A DNA stretch of 64,000 nt from Ricordea florida (lineage: Eukaryota; Cnidaria; Anthozoa; Corallimorpharia; Ricordeidae), in contig OX453281.1 of assembly GCA_949710005.1 (NCBI GenBank), forward strand, positions 20,611,561-20,675,560, given 5' to 3'. Under the pieces are notes generated by a model that was given only the letters and a program-made list of their open reading frames with translations, was not told the DNA's origin and made no database searches. The translations under genes were made by a program, and so were the position numbers. The number at the start of each line of letters is the position of its first letter. The first letter of the stretch is position 1. This document shows positions 42,901 through 55,470 of this stretch, one piece after another.

Positions 42901-43365
42901 ATTCAGATGACTTACTGTAAGCTACTGATAGAAATACTATAAGATAAAAGCTCACCATTCGTCCTTGATTGCTTGAACACTTCGCTTCTCTGGCGGTTCG
43001 TAGTCGGTGTCATCATCTGAGGACAAAGCATCCGACGTCTTCGCTTTTGGATCACGCTCGATACGCTCATCACAATGTCGTACTGACTCACACACAAATG
43101 CGTCGAAATTCCCTTCTGCTTTAAGCTGTCTCTCGACCTCTTTGCTGCTTTTGACCGACTTTCCAGCAGGGTTTGTATATCTGTAGAAAACTTTCAGTCC
43201 TGTTGACGATGACTTCAATTTTCTTTTGTCTTCGATTACTTTCCAACCAGCTTGTCGCAACTTTTCAAAATCAAGGACAATTCTTGAGTGTGATCCCGAA
43301 CCTCGAGCTTCGTTAGCACGCGCAGACTTTTCCTTAGTCGCGTTGGAATGCTTTTTTGGAGGCAT
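39912..43365 (-). CDS. MBD-like / Kolobok-type DDE transposase / zinc knuckle protein
   Basis: Five exons join in phase: 42956-43365, 42491-42600, 40641-42124, 40324-40436 and 39912-40173, giving 792 aa with no internal stop. Exon 1 (ATG at 43363-43365, MPPKKHSNATKEKS) carries an MBD-like domain: GWKVIEDKRK, then VFYRYTNPAGKSVKSSKEVE. Exon 3 holds the catalytic core. Likely acidic residues are the Asp of TTCDGCWQIRG, the Asp of NWQDADSSSAKGF (followed by CGGHVGRAHGKKL) and the Glu of SNLPESTFSVLTKFRAKD, plus a Cys-rich insert. The last exon ends in a zinc knuckle (CKWCGSKTHMRKSHRDCPFN). The acidic residue assignment rests on family resemblance to Kolobok/Mutator-like transposases. Expected role: cut-and-paste transposition at TTAA in the nucleus. 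The MBD-like domain might read methylated DNA, but its call is moderate and its arginine fingers are not obvious. Confidence 0.82.
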
Positions 43366-44206
43366 TTATCGCTGTTCTTGTAATCTCTGCTCGCGTCCCG
43401 TTCGTTCCCTCGAAATGACTGCGTTTTGTCTAATTTCAACCTGTCAACGCTGACTGTTGGGGTGCCGTTGCTATGCAGAGGTGTCATTGTTTATAATGCC
43501 TTGCGCCTGATTGGTTTCGCGCGAAAAATAGCTCCCCGTAAAAGGATGGAGGGCCCAAAATAGGGCCATTTCAAGCGATTTACCGCTGTTAACTTTTATT
43601 GTAGACGTCAAAACAATATGGCTGCCATCGAAAAGAAGCTAATGTGAACTTTTGTGCCCGTTTTCTTCAGTTTAAGCTCGATTTTTGGCCAAAAAAGACA
43701 TGTTATTTTAAAGGTGGTAGTTTTTGAAATTATATTATTTTTTGTAGTTTTACTGGAAAGACACGAAACTTCGCAGAGATCGAATATATACGTGAACGAA
43801 CTATTATGTGGGAATACGTCAAATGCCTACAAATATAAGGCCCGTGGCAGGATGAAACATTTTTGAAAGTTACGAAACAATATTTCTTGACATATCTTTT
43901 ATTCTATTTCTTATTCTTTGACGTACTCCCACATAATTCTTGCTTTAAGTGATACAAATAAATTTACCAAAGCTTATTGAAGTCCAAGGAATTCTCTTTG
44001 AGTTATATCGAAAAAAGTAAAATGTAAAGGTTTCGACCACACCCATAAGAAGATCATATTACAGAAATTCTTTTTATTCTTTTGGAATAAAACTATTTTT
44101 GAGAAAATCAGCACAAATAAAAGATTCACCTGTGAAGATACGATTGCGATTGAACAATTATTTCTACAGATTTTATGTATGTAAATATGTGCTAAAAATG
44201 TTGAAA
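43366..44206. other. Transposon right subterminal region
   Basis: This should hold the transposase promoter just right of 43365, where the DNA is GC-richer, followed by about 600 bp of AT-rich subterminal sequence. TTTATT at 44073-44078 is an AATAAA on the minus strand and could serve transcripts entering from ANAPC2. There is no gene. Confidence 0.5.
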
Positions 44207-44224
44207 TTAGCCTCCGGTACCACC
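44207..44224 (-). repeat. Right terminal inverted repeat
   Basis: TTAGCCTCCGGTACCACC is the exact reverse complement of the left end and is followed directly by TTAA. Confidence 0.9.
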
Positions 44225-44264
44225 TTAACTAGTTCTATTTTGCATTGCAGCTGACTATGTTCTG

Positions 44265-47200
44265 CTATCTGCCTGCTTTTGGCAGTCTGTAAAATCCATT
44301 GACAAACTGCAACTCTTGGTCTTTGACTTTGCGGTCCAGAAACCGCCGCAAGTCATCAACACTGCACTGACTTGATGACAGTCCTTGCATGGCAAACATT
44401 CGTAGCATAGAATGGATTCTATCCAATGGTAGGCTTTCCAGATTGGTCAACATGCCCACAATATATGACCAGAACACCTTAAGAAGACAAATTAGGATGT
44501 AACACATTACTGTATTTTAAATTGTTGTGGTACTGTTCGTTTTACTATACAGTGTGGTTCTAACATTTCTTAAGGATCAAACCATCCCGTGTGTCCATTC
44601 TTTGGAAAAATACTAAACAATACTGTACTGTGGTACTGTGTTTCACTGTTATAGTGTGGTTCTACCCTATTTCTGAAGGATCAAACCATGCAGAGTAACC
44701 ATTTCTTGGGATGCTACTGGACAGTTCTGTACTATGGTACTGCTTGTTTTACTGTAAAAGTGTGAGCAGGTTTTAAATTACTGCATTTCACCATCCAGTG
44801 ATTAGTGTTCTGAAACAATTGTAACAATTCAAATACCTGTTAAATATCTTTTAAACTTTACTGTGAATTATTTTACCTGCAATTCCTCTTCTCTTTGATC
44901 CTCAGATGAAGCCATCACAGACTCCACTTCAGTATCCATGACAACCTCTGCAAAATATAATGAAAAATATACGACCATCCTACTGAAAAATGAGTGCAAC
45001 AATGGGAGAGTTCCTTCTACGTAGAATGGAAAACAGGGTGAGGGAGGGGGATGCTACATGTAGGGGAAAGCATTTAGACACAAAGAAAACATTTGTCATA
45101 CATGTACTGGTACCTATTTTAAGACCACACCCAAGATAAAATTATCACTAAAGGAGGTTAGCATTTTCAAATGCTTAACTATTTATATTCTTCCAAGTAG
45201 GAGTACACTGGGATCAATGGAAGTATATGGGGGGGGGGGGGGACTGTGCACCTACCCCTCCCCTAACCTAACATTGATGCTAACTTTTTAACTTTATTAT
45301 AACTTGTTGGGTTAGGGGAGGGGTAGGTGTACAGTTGCCCAGATACAGTACCGGACAGAAGTAACCTAACAGGGAACGCATTACTGGATGCTTAAGGAAT
45401 GCTAATTGGAACGCTAAGGGAATGCTAAGGGAACGCTACGGGAATGCTACGGGAACGCTAAGGGAATGCTAAGTAGAACACTAAGGGAATGCTAGGTAGA
45501 ACGCTAAGGGAATGCTAAGTAGAACGCTTAAAGATCGCGTTCTGCTTAGCGTTCTCTGTTAGGTTACTTCTGTCCGGTACTGTACTTCCATTGATCTGTA
45601 CACTGTACATTAGGCTCTGCCGTACATGTTGTCATGCAATTCAATCTTTGGTCTAAATTTTGTCCTTTCCTTATCACACATTAACATACCCAAAGGCAAA
45701 CATTGAAAGAAAAGATAATTTGAACCACCAGGATAAAATTGAACCATCACAAAGTACATCCAGGAGCTTTGTAAGTTAAGAGAGTGGGAAAAGTCTGGGG
45801 CATGCACGTTCTGTCTTAAGCTTTGTAAGTTAAGAGAGTGGGAAAAGTCTGGGGCATGCATGTTCTGTCTTAAGCTTTGTAAGTTAAGAGAGTGGGAAAA
45901 GTCTGGGGCATGCATGTTCTGTCTTAAGCTTTGTAACTTAAGAGAGTGGGAAAAGTCTGGGGCATGCATGTTCTGTCTTAAGCTTTGTAAGTTAAGAGAG
46001 TGGGAAAAGTCTGGGGCATGCACGTTCTGTCTTAAGCTTTGTAACTTAAGAGAGTGGGAAAAGTCTGGGGCATGCATGTTCTGTCTTAAGCTTTGTAACT
46101 TAAGAGAATGGGAAAAGTCTGGGGCATGCATGTTCTGTCTTAAGCTTTGTAAGTTAAGAGAGTGGGAAAAGTCTGGGGCATGCACGTTCTGTCTTAAGCT
46201 TTGTAACTTAAGAGAGTGGGAAAAGTCTGGGGCATGCATGTTCTGTCTTAAGCTTTGTAACTTAAGAGAGTGGGAAAAGTCTGGGGCATGCATGTTCTGT
46301 CTTAAGCTTTGTAACTTAAGAGAGTGGGAAAAGTCTGGGGCATGCATGTTCTGTCTTAAGCTTTGTAAGTTAAGAGAGTGGGAAAAGTCTGGGGCATGCA
46401 TGTTCTGTCTTAAGCTTTGTAAGTTAAGAGAGTGGGAAAAGTCTGGGGCGTGCATGTTCTGTCTTAAGCTTTGTACGTTAAGAGAGTGGGAAAAGTCTGG
46501 GGGGTGCATGTTCTGTCTTAAGCTTTGTAAGTTAAGAGAGTGGGAAAAGTCTGGGGGGTGCACGTTCTGTCTTAAGCTTTGTAAGTTAAGAGAGTGGGAA
46601 AAGTCTGGGGGGTGCACGTTCTGTCTTAAGCTTTGTAAGTTAAGAGAGTGGGAAAAGTCTGGGGCATGCATGTTCTGTCTTAAGCTTTGTAAGTTAAGAG
46701 AGTGGGAAAAGTCTGGGGCATGCACGTTCTGTCTTAAGCTTTGTAAGTTAAGAGAGTGGGAAAAGTCTGGGGCATGCACGTTTTGTCTTAAGCTTTGTAA
46801 CTTAAGAGAGTGGGAAAAGTCTGGGGCATGCACGTTCTGTCTTAAGATTTGGGAAAAGGCAATTTTGGGAAACTTTGAAAACACAAGTGAAATTAATCCT
46901 TAACCCTTTAACCCCTGAGATCAAAATCTTAATTCTTCTAACTGATCTGAATACATCTTTCATTACAACAGTGTGGAGATTTTGATGTTATATCAACAAA
47001 AACCTATACAAGTTTTCAGATTGCATATTCTCATGAGCTCTATGGTTGCCTTTGTAGTATTATGTTTAAGAGAAGATGCATGTTGGTCACTCTCAGGGAG
47101 TAAAGGGTTAACTGCACAAGGGCACATTGTGATTAAACTGAACTGTAAACGGTAACGTAAAGCACAAAATCATTGAGGGAAGTCCATCAGTGCCACAACA

Positions 47201-50200
47201 GTCAAAACTCAGTTTTAACTAACCGATCGGTTCAATGAACATTTTATTCCAAGAATCAGTTCCAAATCATTGAGCCAACACAAAGTCAACAATCACGCTT
47301 CATTTAATACTAAGCAACTGTTAACCAATTGGGATTGAGTACAATCACGTCCTTGTGATCAAGCATTCGGTAATTTTGCCATGTATGTGGTAACAGCTAG
47401 GGGAAATTAGCAGTTCCTCTTTGATATCAGCTGCTATTTTGAAAGAATTAACCACAGGTCTGCTTTTCCTACCTGTCACTCTCTGCTGCCCCTTTTGTTT
47501 TTCTACCACCACGTATGTATCTGGAGTCCCTTCCTTGAGGACCCCCTGACTAATCCAAAATCCTAACCGTCTTCTTAGCAAGCCAGGGGGGACATGCATG
47601 GCACCACTTAATTCCTCTAAAGTCCAACAATCTGGCAAGTATAAAAAACAGTGGTTATGGAATTACATGAGTAAGTTGGAAGGAAATTCCCCATTCAGAG
47701 AGAGCACTTTTTTGTGACTGGTCACACTGCGATATAATTATTGGGTTCACCTACAGTTAATATCAATTTAATAATATCAATTTAACACAAGCAATGCTAA
47801 CCTGTAAATAGCTAAAGCTAATCTAGGCGGGTAGCAAAAAGGACTGTTTACAGAGTAAATCTAATAGTGAGTGTTACATACATGTAAGTAAAAAGGTAAA
47901 ATAAATATATACGCACATCAAGTACTTAGTATTCAAGACAAATAATAAATAAATATAATAAGTAAATAAATTAATAAAGTAGCATAGAAATTGCAGTTAG
48001 ATAAGTCTACTTTGAGCATTTATTTTGAAATTTAATGATTGGGAAAGGTGTACCAACATAATCATTCTCTTCCATTAAAACTTGTAATAGTTGAAGTTGT
48101 CTATGTTTCTTAAATGCACACTTTGGTATGTACAGTACATTTCACTGCAGAGAGAGCAACTAATCTAACTAGTACATGAGAAAATTCAATAATACAATAC
48201 TCAGCAGGGAGGGGTAAGTAGTTTATGAGAGAATACTCTACAGTTGTTTTGAGAACTTATTTTCTGTAAGCCATGCATGCAAAAAAAACTATACTTATAA
48301 TTTTGTTTGTGATCAGTTAAGTACAGAAAAACTACACATTTGCTTAATGAACACTAAAGGAATTTTACTACATTTTCCTTCTGTATTTCTTTGGAATTGC
48401 TTCCTGTTTAGGATGCTTATAAAAGCAACTGACAAAGAATGCACAGAGGCAGTATCATAGTACAAGACATCCTGGCTGTTTAAAATAACAGCCATCGGAT
48501 CATGGGTACTAAAGGCATCTACAGTTAAGCGTCAATTGATATCCTCAATCAATACCATCGATTGACCCTCCATCAACACCTCGGTTGACACCATCGATCG
48601 ACCCTCCATCAACACCTCGGTTGACACTCCATTGTCATCTTTGCCGGCAGTCGGCTGACTATCAACCGACTGTTAATCAAGTGTCCATCGCGTGTCAATC
48701 AAGTATCAATTGGGATGTTGATCAAGTAATGATCCAAATGTCAATCGAGGGTATCAATCGACAGTCAATCCCAGATGCCATTAGTAGACAATGCCAGCCG
48801 TAGATTCACCTCTGACCCCATAATACAGTGTTTCCAATTTCATAAGGATCGTATTGATAAACAACAACCATCAAATGATAGAAGAAAAGAATTAGTAAGT
48901 TGTGTTCAGGGAAACTGTGTTTCGAAGTCTTGACACTGAATTATGACTTTTACAAAACATATTACAGCTATGACATAAGGTATTGTATCTGACCTTTTTC
49001 TTGAAAGTGCATGATGGCAGTAGCCTGTATTGGTGTAACAGACAGCGAGAGAGAGCGGTCTGCTAGCTCCAGTTCAAGTTCCACCAGACCCAAGTGTGCT
49101 TTCCACTGCAAGGTGCGCATGCCCTTCAAAGCTTCAAACCCACGAGTATATTCATCCATAGCCCTGTGACAGCAAGGTTTAGAGCAGAGGATTGATGAGA
49201 GAATAAACTTCAGAGCAGGCAGATGCAGGATGCTTCTTAGGAAGGGATGCATTTTAAGTAATGATGTAACTGATGGGTGACATAAATGTCCAGTGACATA
49301 AACAAATTTTGGAAATGAACAACAAAGAAGAAGGCTTACAATGCATGTTTTACCTTAACACCAAAAGAACGCCTAGTTTTTTCCTTTTCTTGTAGAACTT
49401 TACAGTATATTAGTAAGATGCAGGCCATCTTATGAGAGCACACCCCTTCCCTAGATCTCCTCCAGCAGAACATTTAACCCTTTGCTCACCTTTGAACCTC
49501 ATCAGTGACTTTGAGTTTTTCCTCTCTGAATGCAGGCCAGAACACAGCTGACAAAACCATTGCAGTCAAGGGAAAGGAACCAGACTGAAACAGCCAAAAA
49601 ACATAAAAGCAACTTGTACGCTTTGGGAGTTGTAGTATACATAAACAGGACTTAAATGGACTAGTCATGGGATTTTTTTAAAGGTATAGCTAGTACAATT
49701 GTGACTCTAAAGTCACAAAAGCCTGCAAAATCTGAAGCAGCAGTCTTAAACGAAAAAATAAAGACACATGCGAAACAACAATAATGATACATGTACTTCT
49801 GCAGCTTCAGTCTCTCCCCCTACATGTATCACGCCACTCTGAGCTATCACTATCATATAAGAAAAACGTGCATTGCTTGAATAAAAATGTGCATTTTGTA
49901 TGACCGCTGACGAGTTAGCTCAGTTGGTAGAGTATGGGACTATAGTGTGGGAGGTCGCGGGTTTAAACCTCAGCCAGACCAACACTCAGGGTCTTTAAAT
50001 TACTAAGGAGAAAGTGCTGCCTTTGCAATGACATCATTCTGTAAAAGGTTAGACTTTTCAGTCTTCTCTGCCAAGTGCTGTGGTCTTGCCCTTGTGCCTG
50101 TAAATCCATCTTGTAAGGCGCAGTTGAATATTGGCATATTAGAAACTCCACGGTATAAATTAATAATTGTCATTGTGACAATCAAAAACTTAACCCTTTA

Positions 50201-53200
50201 AGTCCCAGTATAGTGACCAGCATCCAATTTCTCATTACAATATTCACTGTTCATTAACCACTCAGGTTATGAGAATAGCAAAAATGATCACCAAAAAAGA
50301 GCTCTATTGAATGATATTATTTCAAACAAATCCTCCTTACTAGTACTATAACAAGTATATGAGAACAGTTTGTAACTTAAAAATAAATCATTGTAATGTA
50401 TGGGACAGAAACGAGCATGGCCATACCTCAATATCTGCACTAGTGTTCGTATTAGCATGGATATGGGAGTTAATTCTCTTAGAGTCTGCAATGTCCTTGA
50501 GCATGATCTCACAAAAGTGCAAGTGTGATTCACCAAATCGTAGCTTCAAAAGCTCCAGGTAACGCAGCTGTTGGTAACAAAAACAACAAGTGCGCAGAGA
50601 GTTCAGCTACAGCACTTTTACGTTTTAAAAGTGATATCAAGTTCAATTCTTGTCCCCAAAGAGAGCAATATTCTTGTTCAAAAGAATCCCAGCCTCTGGG
50701 AACAAGAATGATTCTGCTCCTGTCACTAACAAGCTATTGCAACTCCACCTCACATTAGGCCTAGTAACAAACCACCGGTATATTATATAAAATTTGTGGC
50801 AGCAAATTGATAAAAATGATTACACCAATGTGTAAAAATATTTCAACTGTTTTCTGTTTTGACTTAAAAAAATTAATATTCTACTGCCTGGTAGTTTTCT
50901 CTCTAATTTAACACTTATAATGTTACTATACACACTTACTTATTGCAACTCCATCTCACATACATTAGGCTTAGTAACAAACTATATTATGTAAAATTTT
51001 TTGTAGCAAATTGATAAAAATGATTGCACCCACGTCTAAAAATATTTCACTTGTTTTCTGTGCTCACTTAGGAAATATTCTCACACCTGGTAGCTTTTCT
51101 CTAATTTAACACATAACTGTGCATAATAAAAATGAATACTGTTTTTAGGCTGCAAAACATGCTGCAATTCTCATCATATACCAACACATTCTCTGAAATC
51201 CAATGAATGCCTTTGTACATTTTATAATTTTATTATTACGCGGGATGACGTAGTCAGCCAGCGTATAAAATTTGGTAGCGCATTCCTTTCGTCTCCTTGG
51301 GAGTAAAAAATTGCCTTGTTTTTTTAAACTTTCCCGTATCCCGAGCCCGTCCCAAGAAAATTGTGTGATTTATATTGGCTGTAACTTCGGATCACGTGCA
51401 AGTCAGGTTGGATTGCACCATGGATATCCATGATCGCGCAATCAGCAAGACAACATACTGCGTCAGCAATTTTAAACCAACACATCTCGCGTAAACGCCT
51501 TCAGGCGTCTTCTTGTTCAAGTACAATCTACCATGTACCTGAAAAGCAAATGTTACTTGCAGATCATTCACGGTAAGAGAGGTTTGTTCCAAATGCACCA
51601 TTACTGGCACCAACACTAAGATTATAGTTCCATGCTTCTTGTGAGAAGTGATTTATATAATTGATGGTTAAGACAATAATTATTCTGTTAGCAGTACAGC
51701 ATACCTCTTTCTCTGTGTCATAGTTAAACGACGATAGTATGCGATCAGCCAGAAGTGTGCGATACTCTGACACAAACAGGTCCTTGCTACCATAGATATT
51801 CACAAGCATACTGTCAACAAAGATAGAAAGTTAGAGATGTTAATTAAAGTCTACTATAAAGATACTGTACACTATAGTTACCAGTTTTGTTAAAAACCCT
51901 ATAAACAAGAACATGGGTGCATCAAAAAGACACACTGATGATGATGATGATGATGATGATGATAATGATAATGATGATGACAATTATAATAAAAATAGAT
52001 AGAATTAATTTTGGGTACAAAGCTCTTAAACCATGTGAACAGTACCAAAAATACATAACAACAACAACAACAACAACAACAATAATAATAATAATGGTTT
52101 ATTACCATTCCACTGGACATCCCTATTCTATGCTAAGACCTATATACAGTAATAAAGAAAATTGAATGTAGAATATTTACCAAAACCTATACATGCAGAA
52201 ACAATAGAACAATAATCTCTATAAACTCTACAGGTATGTCAAGTGAGGAAGCAGTGACACAGTTTACATGTATAACAGAGGCCAGTGAAAATTAATTTGG
52301 AAAAAAAAAATTACTACAGTATTAAGAGTAAACTAACCTGATAATATCTGGTGCTTTTCGACTTCTAGAAATTTTCTCTGCAAAAACAAAGTACAAAATG
52401 AACAAATATTAAGAGCACTTCTTACAAACATGTGTTGTAGGTTAAAATGAATCTGAGGTCAAAATGATTCCAAATTAGTTTGATTTTTTTTTTCCTTTGT
52501 TTCAGATTACTGGAGGATTATAGAAATTAATCTGAAACAAAGGAAAAAATAGATCAAACTAGTTTGGAACCATTTAAACTTAGGGCTGTTTCAAAATCAC
52601 ATATACAGCATATTACGAAAAACTACTGGGGGTGCCTCTAATAATTATTACCAATATTTGCAGTCTGAGAATCTTTAAAATTCTAGAATTCAAAAAGTAA
52701 ATTGAATCAATCCACTTCTGACTTCTTGATCTTAGATAAAATGCTTTATCCTGTGCTTAATAAAGAAGGGGTCAAGAGTTATACCTCAAGGTTACTATGA
52801 ACCATGTTTTGTGACACTACTCACGGTTTAAACTTTGGTTTGTGAATTAGTCGAGTGGAATAAAAAAGTCAACCTTCATGTATTAGCTATGTGACAGCAT
52901 TATTAGAAAACATTTGTAACATTTGTAACTAAATCACTGTAAGTAACCAGTCAAGACCTGAAATAAAAAATTGTAAAAAAGGCAAAGGCGCACATGGGCC
53001 TTAAGGTCCACAAAGCCAGAGCTTATTCTGGTTTCTGTCACATTCAGCACCTGGGAGTGTTTTTTTACTACCCCCCTGGATAGGATGCTAGTCCAACGCA
53101 GGGTTACACTCAGCATTATATCGCTGGTACCCATTTATACACCTGGGTGGAGAGAGACAGTGTGGAGTTAAGTTTCTTATCAAAGGAAACAACACAGTGC

Positions 53201-54320
53201 CATCACCAGGGCTTGAACTTTCTGCTCGGAAGTCCTACAAGCTAACCACTACACTACTGTGTCTCCACAATAAAAACAATTCAACTGTATTGTATTCACA
53301 TGAGCAACTGATCTGCTACCTATATCAGCATCACTTGGAGCTGGCATCCAATCATCGTCATCTTCCTCGCTGTCACTTGTGGTATGATCATCAATGGTTC
53401 GAGGATCGGCTGTCATCAGTTCCTATAAGATAAGCAATTTTGAGGCCTTGTGGTTGGTCTTAAGAAATTCATAAAATCATGCTGTGTGTATTCTGTACCA
53501 AAATACTACAAAGTTTTCTACCAAAAAGCCAAGTTCCAACAAAAGAACTAATTTGTTTAAAATATCAGATCACGTTATACCACATACTCAATATTAGAAA
53601 AATAAGAAAAATTGGATTAATGTCAGAATCTGGACAACTGTGCACCCACCCCTCCCCTAACCCAACATTAATGCTAACTTTTTGACTGATTATAACTTGT
53701 TGGGTTAGGGGAGGGGTAGGTGTACAGTTGCCTATTTACTGCCATTGATCCGAAAAATTTAATCCATTATTGAAATCAATGTTCATGCCATTTTAAATAT
53801 AAAAATGGATAATGGTAGAGTATGATCTTCCAATGCAAGAAACCTGAAGAATAACATTATTTCTCCATACCTCTGCCAGTTCTGTGCTATTCTCATCAGT
53901 TAAGCTTGTAACAATACAGCGCACAGTGTCATCGCGTGTTCTGTAGCAAGGAATGATAAATATTAAAACAAGAAGTACCAGAAGGATGACAGTGATGAGA
54001 TGGACCCAGAATCCAGAAACTGAAAAATTGTCGTTTTGTGTATTAAGTATAACTTTTCTTTTGGAACAGAAGAGGTTGAAAGTTATCCTTGTAGCCATGT
54101 TGGTTGTATGCCTCAACCTTTGACTCCAAGAGTCAAAGGGATCAAGGTTACAACCACACGCATTGTATGACTCATGGTTCATTCTGGACCTAAAACTGTT
54201 AAACTCTTCTTCCTTTCAAGTTTGAGATACAGCAATTCTCCTGTATACATGCAGTTGTTTGTGGAGTTCAATTGTATGCGTATAAGTAGTTCTGAAAAGA
54301 CTGTTGTTGATAATAATAAC

Positions 54321-54355
<35 letters not shown>

Positions 54356-55325
54356 CGATGATGATGGCTGTTGTTGATGACAACTGAGTCTACAATCATA
54401 GTCTATATATAAAGTCTATATCATTTTCATGTGACGTCATTATTTTCTAAAACTGAAAAATGAAGTGCATAAGAGGGGGGAAAAAATTTATATCTGTTTA
54501 TAATTTTACAGCTCAATAGTATGCTTTGTCTGGAAACCTGCATATTTTGAATTTCACAGTTATGGCGGTATGTGACACAGAGCTACGATCACATCTGTCA
54601 AAAAAGATATCACTATCTCACAATTTTTAGCTTTTCTAGAAAATAGATCATTAGGAAAAGTGCTTATGTAAATTTATGCTTGTTTATTCAGTACAGATTT
54701 AATAAGTTGCCTAGATGGCTAAAGTAAGTTCCAGATGTTGACGCTATTTTTCGGGTGCCATAATTATTGATGAGCATTTCAACGAATATCAACAGTTTGG
54801 GAAAATGCACAGACCTAAAACTTGGAGAAGTGCCTTCTTTATTTATCACAGTTTCTTGACTTTGATGACTGAACAGTTTTTTATTTATTTTTTATTATGT
54901 GACAGTGAAAACGATCTATAGCTGTTGTAGGTTAAAATGAATTTCAGGTCAAAATGGTTTTAAACTAGTTTGATTGGTTTTTTCCTTTGTTTCCGATTAT
55001 TGGGGGATTATGGAAATTAATCTGAAACAAAGGAAAAACAAATCAAACTAGTTTGGAACCATTTTGACCTGAAATTCATTTTAACCTACAAAATAGCCAA
55101 TAACGATCTATAGCTGTTGTAGGTTAAAATGAATTTCAGGTCAAAATGGTTTTAAACTAGTTTGATTTTTTTTTCCTTTGTTTCCGATTATTGGAGGATT
55201 ATGGAAATTAATCTGAAACAAAGAAAAAACAAATCAAACTAGTTTGGAACTATTTTGACCTGAAATTCATTAGAATTCAATTTAATAACCCTTTCACTCC
55301 CAAGAGTGACTTTACAGGTTTTACG

Positions 55326-55356
<31 letters not shown>

Positions 55357-55439
55357 ATGGAGACCCCTTGGGAGTGAAAGGGTTAAAAACTATCTCCCTT
55401 AACCCTTTCACTCCCAAGAGTGACTTTACAGGTTTTACG

Positions 55440-55470
<31 letters not shown>

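Larger units (their letters stand above)
37300..44224. mobile_element. Complete-looking 6.9-kb TTAA DNA transposon (Kolobok-like)
   Basis: The element starts GGTGGTACCGGAGGCTAA (37300-37317) and ends with the exact inverse (44207-44224). TTAA flanks both sides (37296-37299 and 44225-44228) as a target duplication. Inside are two spliced, fully open genes: the 792-aa transposase on the minus strand (39912-43365) and a 121-aa protein on the plus strand (37589-38464). Subterminal DNA is AT-rich, and a CGAAGTTTCG-type motif appears in inverted orientation near both ends (37434 and 43766). TTAA duplications are typical of Kolobok and piggyBac elements; the protein fits Kolobok. Perfect inverted repeats and open genes suggest a fairly recent insertion. 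Confidence 0.88.

Noticed and set aside
37300..44224. piggyBac identity for the TTAA transposon
   Set aside because: The TTAA duplication would fit, but the protein has the DGCWQ, DADSS and SNLPES features of Kolobok/Mutator-like proteins and its zinc knuckle, not the piggyBac arrangement as I know it.
45610..46903. Long open frames on both strands (424 and 347 residues)
   Set aside because: They are produced by a stop-free 54-bp tandem repeat inside an ANAPC2 intron. No protein family is recognisable.
54174..54377. Short frame ending in Asn and Asp runs
   Set aside because: The run is an (AAT)n microsatellite within an intron.
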